Assembly (NCBI RefSeq): GCF_000972845.2
Contig: NC_040019.1
Location: 13,389,586 to 13,453,585, forward strand
Source: Larimichthys crocea
Lineage: Eukaryota; Chordata; Actinopteri; Sciaenidae
DNA: 64,000 bases
Reading direction: 5' to 3'
Both the position numbers and the translations under genes were made by a program. The first letter of the stretch is position 1. The number at the start of each line of letters is the position of its first letter. Of this stretch, positions 50,291-61,689 are shown piece after piece. The notes below the pieces were generated by a model that saw only the letters and a list, made by a program, of their open reading frames with translations, searched no databases and was not told the origin of the DNA.

Positions 50291-51424
50291 GGAGCCAACA
50301 TGCGGCATGAACGTGAGAGCAGAGCCGGCCGGCTTCAACACGTCAAACTACCCGGTACCGGACAAATATCACGGGACAACACCGCGCGGGGGATGAAGGG
50401 TCGTTATAAACAGACAGAAATGAGAAGGTTCCGGCGGGATGGCGCAGATTAACGGCAGATTAACGGCAATTAACGGCAGACTCAGACAGCAGCGGAGGAG
50501 CGGCTCCTACCTGCGAGGCCGCGGCGGGAAGAGGAAGAGCGGGGCCGCGGGGGCTTCTTCTGCGTCTGCGCGGGGCTTCTTCTGCGTCTGCGCAGAAACT
50601 GCCCCCTGCGTGGACGGGAGGGGAGGGGCCGACGGGAAGAAGATGATATTAATATAATTAATAATTTACTAATTATTCTGATGATTTAATCATTCATGGG
50701 CCGCTCATTACAACCCGTGTGTTTTAAATAATTTATAATTTAATCATAATTTATATGTTAGCCGTTAGCTACATTAGCACTAGCTCCAAACAGCTCTGTT
50801 AGCTTAGCTTAGCTTAGCTTAGCTTAGCTTCTTCTCTTCTTCTTCTTCTTCTTCTTCTTCTTCTTCTCTGCTGTCTAACCGCAGTCTGCATCCTTATTGC
50901 TGCACACAGCGCCCTCTGCTGGACTGTTCTGCTCCCTTTTTCTTTTTTTAATTATTGTAATTAACCAGTTTAAAGCAAACTCCTCACTGCTCCTCTACGC
51001 TCCACATTAACTCCTCATGATCTCATCCTCACATCTCCACATTAACTCCTCATGATTCTCTCCTCTAATCCCACATTAACTCCTCATGATCTCCTCCTCT
51101 ACTCGCACAAACTCCTCATGATTCTCCTCCTCTACATTCCACATTAACTCCTCATGATTCTCCTCCTCACACTCCACATAACCCTCATGATCTCCTCCTC
51201 TACATCTCCACATTAACTCCATGATTCTCCTCCTCTACTCTCCACATTAACTCCTCATGATTCCCTCCTCTATCTCCACATTAACTCCTCACTGCTCCTC
51301 TCATCCCATGACAACAGTCACATGCTGCATGTCTCCACAGCTACACCCAGCAGCTGATGTTTACCTGACACACTGAGTGTGTTCTTCAGTTAGTGTGCTC
51401 TGCGCCTCCACCACACCACCCTGC
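50291..51424. other. rpl17 upstream segment, first copy
   Basis: Contains the leader exon, GCTTAGCTTAGC and TTCTTC repeats (50800-50870) and an array of CCACATTAACTCCTCATGAT (50990-51300). It ends just inside the first unit of the CTGCTGCTACACCTTTAC minisatellite. The same segment recurs at 54532-55610. Confidence 0.85.
50511..50539 (-). promoter_or_regulatory. rpl17 5'TOP leader exon and promoter
   Basis: On the minus strand, CTCTTCCTCTTCCCGCCGCG begins with a terminal oligopyrimidine tract, as in ribosomal protein mRNAs, and ends CTCGCAG/GTAGGAGCC, a clear donor. About 30 bp upstream are two copies of CTTCTTCTGCGTCTGCGC (plus-strand reading). The exon is noncoding and splices to 50024. A second copy of the block is at 54765-54795. 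Confidence 0.7.
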
Positions 51425-51829
51425 TGCTACACCTTTACACAGACGAAACGGGACAAAATGACGGAATGGTAACGAAATGGGTAACGAATTTAACCGGGCC
51501 CACGTCGTTTATATCCACGCGACGTCCCGGTGAGTGTTCTTCAAAGTCTAGGGTACCGTCTGTTACCGTCAGTAACGTCTGTCAGAGCTAACTGAAGCTA
51601 AGTGGCTAACTCATGAGAAGTCTGTTTATTAATGTAAAATAATTTAAATATTTAATTTTTTGTCTGTGCAGATTCTGAAGATGGTCCGCTGACTCTCTCG
51701 ACCCGGAGAACCCGACCAAGTGTGAGTACGTGTGTGTGTGTGTGTGTTGTGTTGGTGTGTGTGTGGCATAGATTATTATGTTGTGTGGGATAGGTCCAGT
51801 GTATCAGACTGTGCTCACGTGTTGTCAGG

Positions 51830-52830
51830 GTAACGTGTTTGAGTGTGAGCCATGGTGTTCAGGTAAAACGTGTTTTTGAGTCGGTGTTAGGTCTCAGTGT
51901 GGTTTCAGGTAAACGTGTTTGAGTGTTGAGGTCTCAGCTGGTGTTCAGGTAAACGTGTTTTGAGTGTTGAGGTCTCAGTTGTTCATGTAAACCGTGTGTG
52001 AGGGTTGAGTCTCCAGTGTGTTCAGGTAAACGTGTTTTGAGTGGTTGAGGGTCTCAGTGTGTGTTAGGTAACGTGGTTGAAGTGTTGAGGTCTCAGTGTG
52101 TTCAGGTAACGTGTTTGAGTGTTGAGGAGTGTCTCAGTGTGTTCAGGTAAACGTGTTTTTGAGTGTTGAGGTGTCTCAGTGTGTTCAGGTAAACGGGTTG
52201 AGGTTTGAGGTCTCAGGTGTGTTCAGGTAAACGTGTTTGAGTGTTGAGGTGTCTCAGTGTGTTTCAGGTAAACGTGTTTGAGTGTTGAGGTCGTTGTGTT
52301 CAGGTAAACGTGTTAGTGTTGAGGTCTCAGTGTGTTCAGGTAAAAGTGTGGTTGAGTGTTGAGTGTCTCAGTGTGTTCAGGTAAACGTGTTTGAGTGTTG
52401 AGGTCTCAGTGTGTTCAGGTAAACGTGTTTGAGTGTTGAGTGTCTCAGTGTGTTCAGGTAAACGTGTTTGAGTGTTGAGGTCTCAGTGTGTTCAGGTAAA
52501 CGTGTTTGAGTGTTGAGGTCTCAGGGTTCAGGTAAACGTTTTTTGAGTGTTGAGGTGTCTCAGTGTGCTCAGGTAAACGTGTTTGAGTGTTGAGTGTCTC
52601 AGTGTGTTTCAGGTAAACGTGTTTTGAAGTGTTGAGGTTCTCCGTGTGGTTCAGGTAAACGTGGTTTGAGTGTTGAGGTCTCAGTGTGTCAGGTAAACGT
52701 GTTTGAGTGTTGAGGTCTCAGTGTGTTCAGGTAAACGTGTTTGAGTGTCTCAGTGTGTTCAGGTAAACGTTTTTGAGTGTTGAGGTGTCTCGATGTGGAG
52801 TAAACGTGTTTGAGTGTTGAGGTCAGTGTT
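51830..52830. repeat. 38-bp minisatellite in the second rpl17 copy, about 1 kb
   Basis: TGTTCAGGTAAACGTGTTTG units, the reverse complement of 49200-49880, with about one and a half times as many units. Confidence 0.92.
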
Positions 52831-53107
52831 TCAGGCAGAGCAGCTCGTTCCAATGGAGACACGGAACGTCCTCTCCTGCAGTAAACTGACTGAAAGCGAG
52901 GTGCAAACCAGTCGAGGTTCCTTGAGAAAGCTTCGAAAATTTTTCCCTGAAGCAAACGTGGCCATGTGGGCACGTCACGTGGATGTGGTACCCAGTTGAA
53001 CTCAGTTTAGTATAGACCAGCTCCACCAGAGAACAGGTTCATGGAGATGTTATCGCCTGAAAAGAGGCAGCCCACCGGTGTGTGTGTGTGTGTGTGGCTG
53101 TGGGTCA

Positions 53108-53180
53108 GTGTCACGGCGGGCCTGTGATGACTTCTAGGACACCTTTGGAATTACACAGAAAACAACCTGAATGAAGATCT
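53108..53180 (+). pseudogene. SNORD58 copy in the inverted segment
   Basis: TGTGATGACTTCTAGGACAC then CTTTGGAATTACACAG, with one-base indels relative to 48888-48816. Confidence 0.75.
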
Positions 53181-53756
53181 GGAGCCTCCGCAGCTCCCCC
53201 TCAGTGTGATGGACTCTGTCTGTGTCTGACCTGTCCTGGTCTCTTCAGCATGCAAGTCGAGGGGCTCCAACCTGCGGGTGCACTAAGTATCACACACTCA
53301 CACTCTCACACACTCTCACTCTCCACTCAGACACAACACACACCACACACTCTCACTCACACACACACACACAAACACCTCTCACACTCAGACCACACAC
53401 ACCCAAACTACTCACACCACACACAACACACACTCCAACACACACCACCGCTCACACTCAACCCACACCTACACACACACTCTCTCGCGTGTTTGTCAGG
53501 TTAGCTCGTCCCTGCTCGTGATCTAACATGTTTACATGTGTCTGTTACATACTTCATTTTGTTGCTTCGTCGCGGTTTGCACGGGGTGTTTTATTTTTGA
53601 AAATCCAGCATGTTCTGTGTCTGGCTTCCTGTCATGTCGGTATGATTGATCTGATCGTCTCGGTACGCAGACCGTCAGGTTCAACGGTTAGAACGTTCAG
53701 CCACAAACGCCTGGTAGAGTTAAGTTTACGTTCAGCGACTGAGAGAAGATCAGTGC

Positions 53757-53990
53757 AGGGCCAGATGTGGAGGGCCAGATGTGGAGGGGCCAGATGTGGA
53801 GGGGGCCAGATGTGGAGGGGGCCAGGTGGTGGAGGGGGGGGGCCGAGGTGGAGGGGGCCAGATGTGGAGGGGGCCAGATGTGGAGGGGCCGATGTGGAAG
53901 GGGGCCAGAGTGGAGGGGGCCAGATGTGGAGGGGGCTAGAGATGTGGAGGGGCCAGATGTGGAGGGGGCAGATGTGGTCAGCCATGTGTA
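53757..53990. repeat. GGCCAGATGTGGAGGG minisatellite
   Basis: About 14 units of roughly 17 bp, the expanded counterpart of the 3-4 units at 48268-48330. Long frames across it are repeat by-products. Confidence 0.92.
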
Positions 53991-54409
53991 AACACCTGTC
54001 CGTGTGGAGGATGACGTTGGTCTAACATGTGCTGCCAGGTTAGACTGAGTCAAGACCCTCTCAGGTGTAGTATGGATCAGCTCACACAGGAAGTGGTCCT
54101 GTTGTCGTCCTCGGTTTGGTATGTCTGGTTGCCATGTTACACTCACTGATGTTGTGGGACGCTTCGTTTTCTCACACAGAACACCGTGAGCACGGCCCAG
54201 GCGCATCAAAAGGCATGCACATCCGCCAGGCCAACCAGTACCTGCGGGACCTGGTCCGTCAAGCACCATGGTCCCTTCAAACGCGAACAAACGAGTAGGA
54301 GTGGGACCTGCGCACGTCAGCTGTCTGCTCTGTCCTCTTGTTTCTTGTCTGTCGTTCTCTGTTTTCCTGTGTCTGTGTCTCTGTCTGTAGGTCTCGTTGT
54401 CTGTGTCTC

Positions 54410-54485
54410 CTGCATGCATGGAGACAATCTTATGGACACCCTTTGGATCAACCATGAAAACAAACACGTTAGTCTGGAGCAGAGG
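54410..54485 (+). pseudogene. Degenerate SNORD58 copy in the inverted segment
   Basis: TCTTATGGACACCCTTTGGA then CATGAAAACAAACACG and GTCTGGAGCAGAG, a one-base-indel version of 47907-47839. Confidence 0.7.
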
Positions 54486-54521
54486 CGGGGACGGGGGGAC
54501 GAACACGGAGGGAGCAACTGA

Positions 54522-54531
54522 NNNNNNNNNN
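54522..54531. other. Assembly gap (10 Ns)
   Basis: A run of ten Ns. It sits exactly where the inverted copy ends and the second upstream copy begins. Confidence 1.
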
Positions 54532-55610
54532 AACACGGAGCCACATGCGGCATGAACGTGAGAGCAGAGCCGGGGGCCTTCAACACGTCAAACTACCCGG
54601 TAACCGACAAATATCACGGACACACCGCGCGGGGGGATGAAGGTTCGTTATAAACAGACAGAAATGAGAAGGTTTGCCGGCGGGATGGCGCAGATTAACG
54701 GCAGATTAACGGCAGATTAACGGCAGACTCGGACAGCAGCGGAGGAGCGGCTCCTACCTGCGAGGCCGCGGCGGGAAGAGGAAGAGCGGGGCGCGCGGGC
54801 TTCTTCTGCGTCTGCGCGGGGCTTCTTCTGCGTCTGCGCAGAATCACTGCCCCCTGCTGGACGGGAGGGGAGGGGCCGAGCGGGAAGAAGATGATATTAA
54901 TTATATAATTATATTTACTAATTATTCTGATGATTTAATCATTCATGGCCGCTCATTACAACCCGTGTGTTTTAAATTAATTTATAATTTATCATAATTT
55001 ATTATAATGTTAGCCGTTAGCTACATTAGCACTAGCTCCAAACAGCTCTGTTTAGCTTAGCTTAGCGTAGCTTAGCTTCTCTCTTCTTCTTCTCTTCTTC
55101 TTCTTCTTCTTCGCTTCTGTCTAACCGCAGTCTGCATCTCTTAATGCTGCCACAGCGCCCTCTGCTGGACTGTTTCTGCTCCCTTTTCTTTTTTTAATTA
55201 TTGTAATTAACCAGTTTTAAAGCAAACCCTCACTGCTCCTCTACCTCCACATTAACTCCTCATGATCTCTCCTACATCTCCACATTAACCCTCATGATTC
55301 TCCTCCTCTACAATCTCCACATTAACTCCTCATGATTCTCCTCTCTACATTCCACATTAACTCCTCATGATTCTCCTCCTCTACATCTCCACATAAAACT
55401 CCTCATGATTCTCCTCCTCTACATCTCCACATTAACTCCTCATGATTCTCCTCCTCTACATCTCCACATTAACTCCTCACTGCTCCTCCTCTCTATCCAT
55501 GACAACAGTCACATGCTGCATGTCTCCACAGCTACACCCAGCAGCTGATGTTTACCTGACACACTGAGTGTGTTCTTCAGTTTAGTGTGCTCGGCTGCTC
55601 CACCACACCA
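54532..55610. repeat. Second copy of the rpl17 upstream segment
   Basis: Same order as 50286-51424: AACACGGAGCC, ATCACGGACACACCGCGCGG, the leader exon block (54765-54795), GCTTAGCTTAGC and the CCACATTAACTCCTCATGAT array. It continues into the 39-bp minisatellite. Confidence 0.9.
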
Positions 55611-56875
55611 CCTCTGCTGCTACACCTTTACTTACCTCCACACACCACCTCTCTGCTCACACTTTACTTTAACCCCACCACACCGCCTCTGCGGACACCT
55701 TTACTTAACCTCCACCCCACCCCTCTGCTGCTACACCTTTACTTTACTCCCCCCACCACTCTCTGCTACACCAACACCTTTACTTCCTACCCCACCCACC
55801 GCCTCTGCTGCTACACCATTTACTTTACCTCCACCACCACCACCTCTGCCTGCTGACACACTTTACTTTAATACCCCACCCCACCGCCTCTGCGGCTACA
55901 CCTTACTTTACCTCACACCCCACCGCCTCTGCTGCCACCTTTACTTTAACCTCCCCCACCGCCTCTGCTGCTACCCTTTACTTTATCCTCCACTCCAACC
56001 CACCACCTCTGCTGCTACAACCCTGTTACTTTACCTCCACCCAACCACCTCTGCTGCTACAAACCACCTTTACTTTACCTCCACCCACACCGCCTCGGCT
56101 GCTACACCTTTACTTTACCTCCAACCTCAACCACCTCTGCTGCTACAACCTTTACTTTACCTCAACCCCACCACCTCTGCTGCTACACCTTTACTTTACC
56201 TCCACCACACCGCCTCTGCTGCTACACCTTTACTTTACCTCCACCCCACCACCTCTGCTGCTACACCTTTACTTTACCTCAACCCCACCACCTCTGCTGC
56301 TACACCTTTACTTTACCTCCACCACACCACCTCTGCTGCTACACCTTTACTTTACCTCCACCCCACCACCTCTGCTGCTACACCTTTACTTTACCCCACC
56401 ACACCACCTCTGCTGTACACCCTTTACTTTACCTCCACCACACCACCTGCTGCTACACCCCTTTACTTTACCTCCACCCCACACCACCTCTGCTGCTACA
56501 ACTTTACTTACCTCCACCCACCACCTCTGCTGCTTACACCTTACTTTACCTCCACCCCACCACCTCTGCTGCTACACCTTTACTTTACCTCCACCCCACC
56601 GCCTCTGCTGCTACACCTTTACTTTACCTCCACCCCACCGCCTCTGCTGCTACACTTTACTTTACTCCACCCCACCTCACCGCCTCTGCTGCTACACCTT
56701 ATTTACCTCCACCCCACCACCTCTGCTGCTACACCACTTTACCTCCAACCCCACCTCTGCTGCTACAACCCTTTACTTACTTTATACCTCAACCCCACCC
56801 CACCACCTCGTGCTGCTACACACCTTACTTTACCTCATCCCCACACCACCTCTGCTGCGACACCCCTTTACTTTA
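55605..56875. repeat. 39-bp minisatellite, about 1.27 kb
   Basis: About 33 units of 39 bp with CTCTGCTGCTACACCTTTAC and TTTACCTCCACCCCACC. Because 39 is divisible by three, it yields an uninterrupted 450-codon frame reading LLLHLYFTSTPPP again and again. This is repeat structure and not a gene. Confidence 0.95.
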
Positions 56876-56934
56876 TACAAATGTCTCCCCCTTTCTGGAT
56901 TTTCCAATGTCGTTTCCATTGATTACTGGTCAAT

Positions 56935-57200
56935 GTTTCCGTCATGAAGTCTGTAAGTCACCTCGTACTGTCACGTTATTCCCTGCTGGTCTCAGAGTGC
57001 TCCGACCCGGTCCAGTCCGGCTGCTGAGCCCGGTTCTGTTAGCATCGGTTATGCTAAAGGTAGTGTCCGTCATAAAGTGTGAATCACAGAGAGCTGAAGC
57101 TGTCAGAGGGAAAATATATTGTGAATAAAGTCTGATCCAGTCTGAATAAAGTTCTGTGGTTTGGTTCTGTTCAGTGATCAGAAAGGCCCGGACACAGTTT
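56935..57200. repeat. Conserved module, copy 5
   Basis: GAAGTCTGTAAGTCACCTCG, CCCTGCTGGTCTC and CGGCTGCTGAGCCCGGTTCT as at 8845 and 12200, then TGATCCAGTCTGAATAAAGT as near 19540. Confidence 0.85.
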
Positions 57201-57680
57201 GACTGTAGCAGGAACCTTGGTGCATAAACGTCCTCCATCGACCTGTGATCATTGTTTCATCATGAGTCGGTTTTCACACGACTCATGAACATCATGACCC
57301 GCTCTTTCTGATCAAATATTGACATGCTATTTCTTAACTGTGTTAACATCACTTACAAGGTCAACAGAGGCCCGGAGCATTTGCATCATACCACAAATGT
57401 TTGCTGTCGATATGAACCTGACACGCACACGGGGGCTCAGGTGGTGTCACAGACCCTGCAGCTCGTCTTTATTCTCTACGACCAACACATCTCAGACCAG
57501 AACCAGAACTCACTGAGCAGCACCGACCTTACACCACCTTTAAATCCACCATGAAGTGTCCATCTGTCCCCAGTGTCTGTCCAACACTGACCACTGAACA
57601 GAACCAGAACCACAGAACTTTATTCAGACGATCAGATTTATTCACAATATTTGCTGCTTTTCCCTCTGACACCTTCACCT
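57200..57680. other. Intergenic sequence, nothing recognised
   Basis: Unique sequence between the conserved module and the 47-bp array. Confidence 0.5.
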
Positions 57681-57684
57681 CTGT

Positions 57685-58600
57685 CGCTGTGTTCACTGTT
57701 AGACTGGACACTGCCGGTTCAGAGGTTCGGTCGCCGTTGTTCACTGTTAGACTGGACACTGCCGGTCAGAGGTTTCTGTCGCTGTGTTTCACTGTTAGAC
57801 TGGACACTGCCGTTCAGAGGTTGCGCCGTGCTTCAGTGTTAGACTGGACACTGCCGGTTCAGAGGTCTCGCCGTGTTCACTGTTAGACTGGACACTGCCG
57901 GTTCAGAGGTTTCGTCGCCGTGTTCACTGTTAGACTGGACACTGCGGTTCAGAGGTTCTGTTACTGTGTTCACTGTTAGACTGGACCTGCCGGTTCAGAG
58001 GTTCTGTCGCCGTGTTCACTGTTAGACTGGACACTGCCGGTTCAAAGCTGTGTTCGCTGTTAGACTGGACGCTGCCGGTTCAGAGGTTCTGTCGCTGTTC
58101 ACTGTTAGACTGGACACTGCCGGTTCAGAGGTTCTGTCGCTGTGTTCACGGTTAGACTGGACACTGCTGGTTCAGAGGTTCTGTCGCTGGTGTTCACTGT
58201 TAGACTGGACCCTGCTGGTTCAGAGGTTCGGCTGCTGTGTTCACTGTTAGACTGGACACTGCCGGTTCAGAGGTCTGTCGCCGGGTTCACTGTTAGACTG
58301 GACACTCTGCCGGTTCAGAGGTTCTGTCGCCGTGTTCACTGTTAGACTGGACACTGCTGGTTCAGAGGTTCTGCTGCGTGTGCACGGTTAACTGACACTG
58401 CTGGTTCAGAGGTTCTGTCGCGTGTTCACTGTTAGACTGGACACTGCTGGTTCAGAGGTTCTGTCGCCGTGTTCCTGTTTAGACTGGACACTGCCGGTTC
58501 AGAGGTTCTGTCGCCGTGTTCACTGTTAGACTGGACATGCCGGTTCAGAGGTCTGTCGCCGTGTTCACTGTAGAGCTGGACTCTGGCGGTTCAGAGGGTG
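57685..58600. repeat. 47-bp minisatellite, locus 3, reversed (about 19 units)
   Basis: TTCACTGTTAGACTGGACAC and TGCCGGTTCAGAGGTTCTGT units, the reverse complement of the arrays at 8340 and 18925. Many one-base deletions. Confidence 0.94.
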
Positions 58601-58699
58601 GGTCTCAGGTCTCAGGTGATCATACTCTAATTAAATCATGTTGACATCTCTTACAATAACATGTCTACACGTGAGTTCAGAGTTACTGTGATTAATTTA

Positions 58700-59020
58700 C
58701 ATTTTGTAAAGAACGCGGACACTTTTGGCAGAAACGGGCTTCCGTACAGGTCCAGGTCCCCCGGGCCAAGGTGACGCTGCGCCGGCGGCCCGTCGATCAC
58801 TCCGTCACGGCCTCTCTGATTGGCTGTTCGCAGGTGTTCCGGGAACCCCGTGTGGGCTTCACAGCCAGAGAGGAGCTCGCGACCAGACGAGCGGAGCCGC
58901 AGGTGCGCGGACAGAACAAAGACCGGCGTCGCTCACCTGCTGCCATGGTTCCGAACCGCGGGAGAACTTCTGCGTCACATAAAGGAGAACCCGTCCGATG
59001 GTCGTCAGGAGCGGCTGCAG
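58700..59020 (+). promoter_or_regulatory. Probable ppp1r3b CpG-rich promoter and noncoding leader exon
   Basis: A CpG-rich island (58740-59015) ends in GCGGCTGCAG/GTGAGTTCC at 59020/59021, a strong donor. The next acceptor on this strand, TGTTTGCAG at 60564, opens the coding exon of ppp1r3b. The frames here are not protein-like, so I read it as 5' UTR. The start site is unknown. Confidence 0.5.
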
Positions 59021-59104
59021 GTGAGTTCCACTGAACAGTGACGAGCAGAGCTGCTGAGGGGTGTGTTCGGTTACTGCACAGGAAGTGAAAAAGAGACTGA
59101 GCAC

Positions 59105-59275
59105 AAACATACACCAACTTAACCAACTTTAACCAACTTTAACAACTTAACTTAACCAACTTATAACAATTAAACAACTTTACTTACTTTAACCAACTTT
59201 AAAATTAACCAACTTTAACCAACTTTAAACAACTTTAACCAACTTAATCAACTTTAACAATTAACTTCAAACTCA
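59105..59275. repeat. AACTTTAACC short-period repeat
   Basis: About 10-bp units of CAACTTTAAC with deletions, in the putative ppp1r3b leader intron. Confidence 0.9.
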
Positions 59276-59454
59276 CGTCTGTCAACCACCAACTATTTCA
59301 TAAGTCACACAGCAGCAACTATTTCCACTGGTTCTGGTGAAACTGGATCATATTTTATGAAGGAAATGTTTTCTGGTTTTCCCTCTGATGTCCTCCGGCT
59401 GCTCCGCCTCAACTCTCTGTGATTTACAGAGTTTATGATGGACAGTGGAAGTAA

Positions 59455-60240
59455 ACTGCTGACAGCTGTAGCTGCTGTTAGTCATGTTAGCTCAGTCTGT
59501 TAGCGCTTTTAGCTAATGTTAGCTCAGTTTTTAGCTGCTGTTAGCTCATGTTAGCTCAGTCTGTTTAGCTCATGTTAGCTCATGTTAGCTTAGTCTGTAG
59601 CGGCTGTTTAGCTCATGTTAGCTCAGTCTGTTAGCTGCTGTTAGCTCATGTTAGCTCAGTCCTGTTAGCCTGTACTCATGTTAGCTCAGTCCTGTTAGTG
59701 CGTTGCTCATGTTAGCTCAGTCGTTAGCTCTGTTGCTCATGTTTAGCTAGTCTGTAGCTGCTGTTTAGCTCATGTTAGCTCGGTTTGTTGAGCTGCTGTT
59801 AGCTCATGTTAGCTCGTCTGTTAGCTCGTTAGTAGTCTGTAGCTTGCGTTAGCTCATGTTGCTGCTGTTACTCGTCTGTTAGCGTGCTGTTAGCTCATGT
59901 TAGCTCAGTCTGTTAGCTGCTGTTAGCTCAGTTTGTTAGTTCATGTTAACTTGTATTATCTCGTGTTAGCTCGGTTTGTTAGCTGTGTTAGCTCAGTTTG
60001 TTAGCTGCTGTTAGCTCATGTTAGCTCAGCCTGTTAGCTGCTGTTAGCTCATGTTAGCTCAGTCTGTTAGCTGCTGTTAGCTCACATTAGCTCAGTTTGT
60101 TAGTTCATGTTAGCTTCTATTAGCTCATGTTAGCTCGGTTTGTTAGCTGCTGTTAGCTCATGTTAGCTCAGTCTGTTAGCTGCTATTAGCTCATGTTAGC
60201 TCAGTCTGTTAGCTGCTGTTAGCTCATGTTAGCTCCAGTT
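59455..60240. repeat. GTTAGCTCATGTTAGCTCAG minisatellite
   Basis: About 785 bp of units combining GTTAGCTCAT, GTTAGCTCAGTCT and GTTAGCTGCT, partly noisy. It is the longest array of the GTTAGCT family in the window. Confidence 0.92.
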
Positions 60241-60490
60241 CTGGCACAACAGCAGCTCTGTTCCCCGTCAGCATTCCCCTGTGATTCGAGCCTGTAAACT
60301 TCCTCCTCTTCTTCTCAGACTGAGTTAACATTAGTTAACAGCAGTTAACAGACTGAGCTAACATGAGCTAACAGACTGAGCTAACAGCAGCTAACAGACT
60401 GAGCTAACATGAGCTAACAGTAGCTAACAGCAGCTAACAGACTGAGCTAACATGAGCTAACAGACTGAGCTAACAGCAGCTACAGTTGGC
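60235..60490 (-). repeat. Composite dispersed repeat, reversed partial copy
   Basis: CCAGTTCTGGCACAACAGCA, CGAGCCTGTAAACTTCCTCC, a short TTCTTC tract and GAGCTAACAGCAGC units, as in the reversed copy at 28280-28520. Confidence 0.75.
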
Positions 60491-60595
60491 GGTGGTTTCC
60501 TCAGAGAGGAAGTGACATGAGCGGTGTTGCTGTGTTCAGGATGTGACGCTCTCTCTGTTTGCAGCGTGCTGAGCGTGTTTCCTGCTGAGCTCGCC

Positions 60596-61405
60596 ATGCC
60601 GGTCGACATGGCGTTACCTGTGTACCTGTCCAAAGAGGAGTTCGTCTACAGGACGTCTCACCAAACGTGCCAGCCTGCTCTGAACTCCTGTCTGAGGTTC
60701 CAACGGGCACGCCGCGTCCATCAGGCCGAGGACGGACGATCGTCCAGGAGGCGGGTGACGTTCGCCGATCAGCGAGGTCTGTCTCTGACCAGAGTGAAGA
60801 TGTTCTCTGAGTTTGACGATCCCATCGACGTTCCTCTGAGCGTCCAGGAGACAAAGAGCTCGGCTGAAGAGGACAAGCTGGTCCTGGACTTCGCTCAGCC
60901 CTCCTCAGACTACCTGAGCTTCCGTCAGAGCCTGGAGAGGAACTGCGTCTGCCTGGAGCACTGCGTCCTGAAGGAGAAGGCGCTCGCGGGAACCGTGAAG
61001 GTCAGAAACGTGTCCTTTGAGAAGTCCGTGAAGCTGCGAGTGACCTTTGACACCTGGAAGAGCCACGCGGACGTAGACTGCGAGTACATGAAGGACACCT
61101 ACCCCAGCTCGTACGCCGACACCTTCTCCTTCCACGTGTCCCTTCCCGACGAGCTGAGGCCGCACGAGCGCGTCGAGTTCGCCGTCTGTTACGAGGTGGG
61201 TGGGCGTGAGTACTGGGACAGCAACCGCGGGAACAACTACCGGATCATCTGGTCCTCCATGAAGAGGAGCCATCAGGACGCCAGCGGCCGCTCGGACTCC
61301 TTTGGGATTCATTTTGAGCGGTACGGCAGCCCCACCTGCTCACACGGGATCTTCCCTGACTGGCCCAGTTACGCCGGGTACGAGAACAGCGGGCCGTACT
61401 ACTGA
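60596..61405 (+). CDS. ppp1r3b: Protein phosphatase 1 regulatory subunit 3B (glycogen-targeting)
   Basis: PPP1R3B tethers the PP1 catalytic subunit to glycogen, promoting dephosphorylation of glycogen synthase and phosphorylase, mainly in liver. The single coding exon gives 269 residues (human about 285). The PP1-binding RVxF motif is RRRVTFAD (residues 51-58), followed by GLSLTRVKMFSEFDDPIDVP. A CBM21 carbohydrate-binding domain spans about 108-219, with LAGTVKVRNVSFEKSVKLRV, FDTWKSHADVDCEYMKDTY and the glycogen-site signature YWDSNRGNNYRI. The C-terminus FPDWPSYAGYENSGPYY separates 3B from 3C. The acceptor TGTTTGCAG at 60564 lies 31 bp before ATG 60596, so a spliced leader is expected. The same-strand neighbour mfhas1 fits conserved synteny. 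Confidence 0.95.
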   Translation: MPVDMALPVYLSKEEFVYRTSHQTCQPALNSCLRFQRARRVHQAEDGRSSRRRVTFADQRGLSLTRVKMFSEFDDPIDVPLSVQETKSSAEEDKLVLDFAQPSSDYLSFRQSLERNCVCLEHCVLKEKALAGTVKVRNVSFEKSVKLRVTFDTWKSHADVDCEYMKDTYPSSYADTFSFHVSLPDELRPHERVEFAVCYEVGGREYWDSNRGNNYRIIWSSMKRSHQDASGRSDSFGIHFERYGSPTCSHGIFPDWPSYAGYENSGPYY

Positions 61406-61586
61406 ACATGTCACGTGATGAACCGGGTCCAACGTTAGGTCACGTCACCGCTGCTCGTCCATGAATCTTTGCTTGTTGTTGTTTTTAACGACGTGTGTCA
61501 TCGTTTCTGCTCCACACACACTTTTACATCATCTGAACGTTTCCTTCACGTTTCTTTAAGGTTTGTTTGGTCTCAGAGTTTAGTGA

Positions 61587-61592
61587 AATAAA
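61587..61592 (+). terminator. ppp1r3b polyadenylation signal
   Basis: AATAAA 182 bp after the stop. A second AATAAA lies at 61675-61680. Confidence 0.6.
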
Positions 61593-61689
61593 AACTTCCT
61601 GTGTCCTTGAATGTTTCTGTTTGCACATGCTCAGTGCAGACGTGTCTGAATGATTCATTTAAGAAATGCTGCTCAATAAAGTCGTCAAA

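Larger units (their letters stand above)
51681..54315 (+). pseudogene. rpl17: Partial second copy of rpl17 (exons 2-4 only), broken
   Basis: Exon 2 (51672-51721) has an intact ATG at 51681 (AAGATGGTCCG), but the fourth codon is TGA owing to a lost or changed base. The donor is a good GTGAGTACG. Exon 3 (53249-53287) is shortened at the end (GTGCACTAAG instead of GTGCACTTCAAG). Exon 4 (54181-54315) matches [15 protein letters not shown] with scattered indels. Exons 5-7 and the leader exon are absent in this orientation. The lesions are indel-type, as in the surrounding noisy repeats, so assembly error is as likely as a true pseudogene. Confidence 0.8.
51425..54521 (+). repeat. Inverted copy of the rpl17 segment 47.8-50.28 kb
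   Basis: Reading rightwards it follows the minus strand of 50285 to about 47808: upstream intron, start exon, 38-bp array, SNORD58, exon 3, ACATCTGGCCC array, exon 4, SNORD58. It then stops at the N gap. It diverges by many small indels and by array length. Confidence 0.9.

Noticed and set aside
53528..54536. Long frames in the second rpl17 copy, one crossing the N gap
   Set aside because: They cross the GGCCAGATGTGGAGGG array and a gap, and are not the rpl17 frame.
55570..56922. 450-codon open frame on the plus strand
   Set aside because: It is generated by the 39-bp tandem repeat and translates as the same 13-residue block over and over, with no start context or splice support.
59455..60240. 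TTAGC repeats considered as interstitial telomeric sequence
   Set aside because: Vertebrate telomere repeat is TTAGGG. These units are longer and composite.
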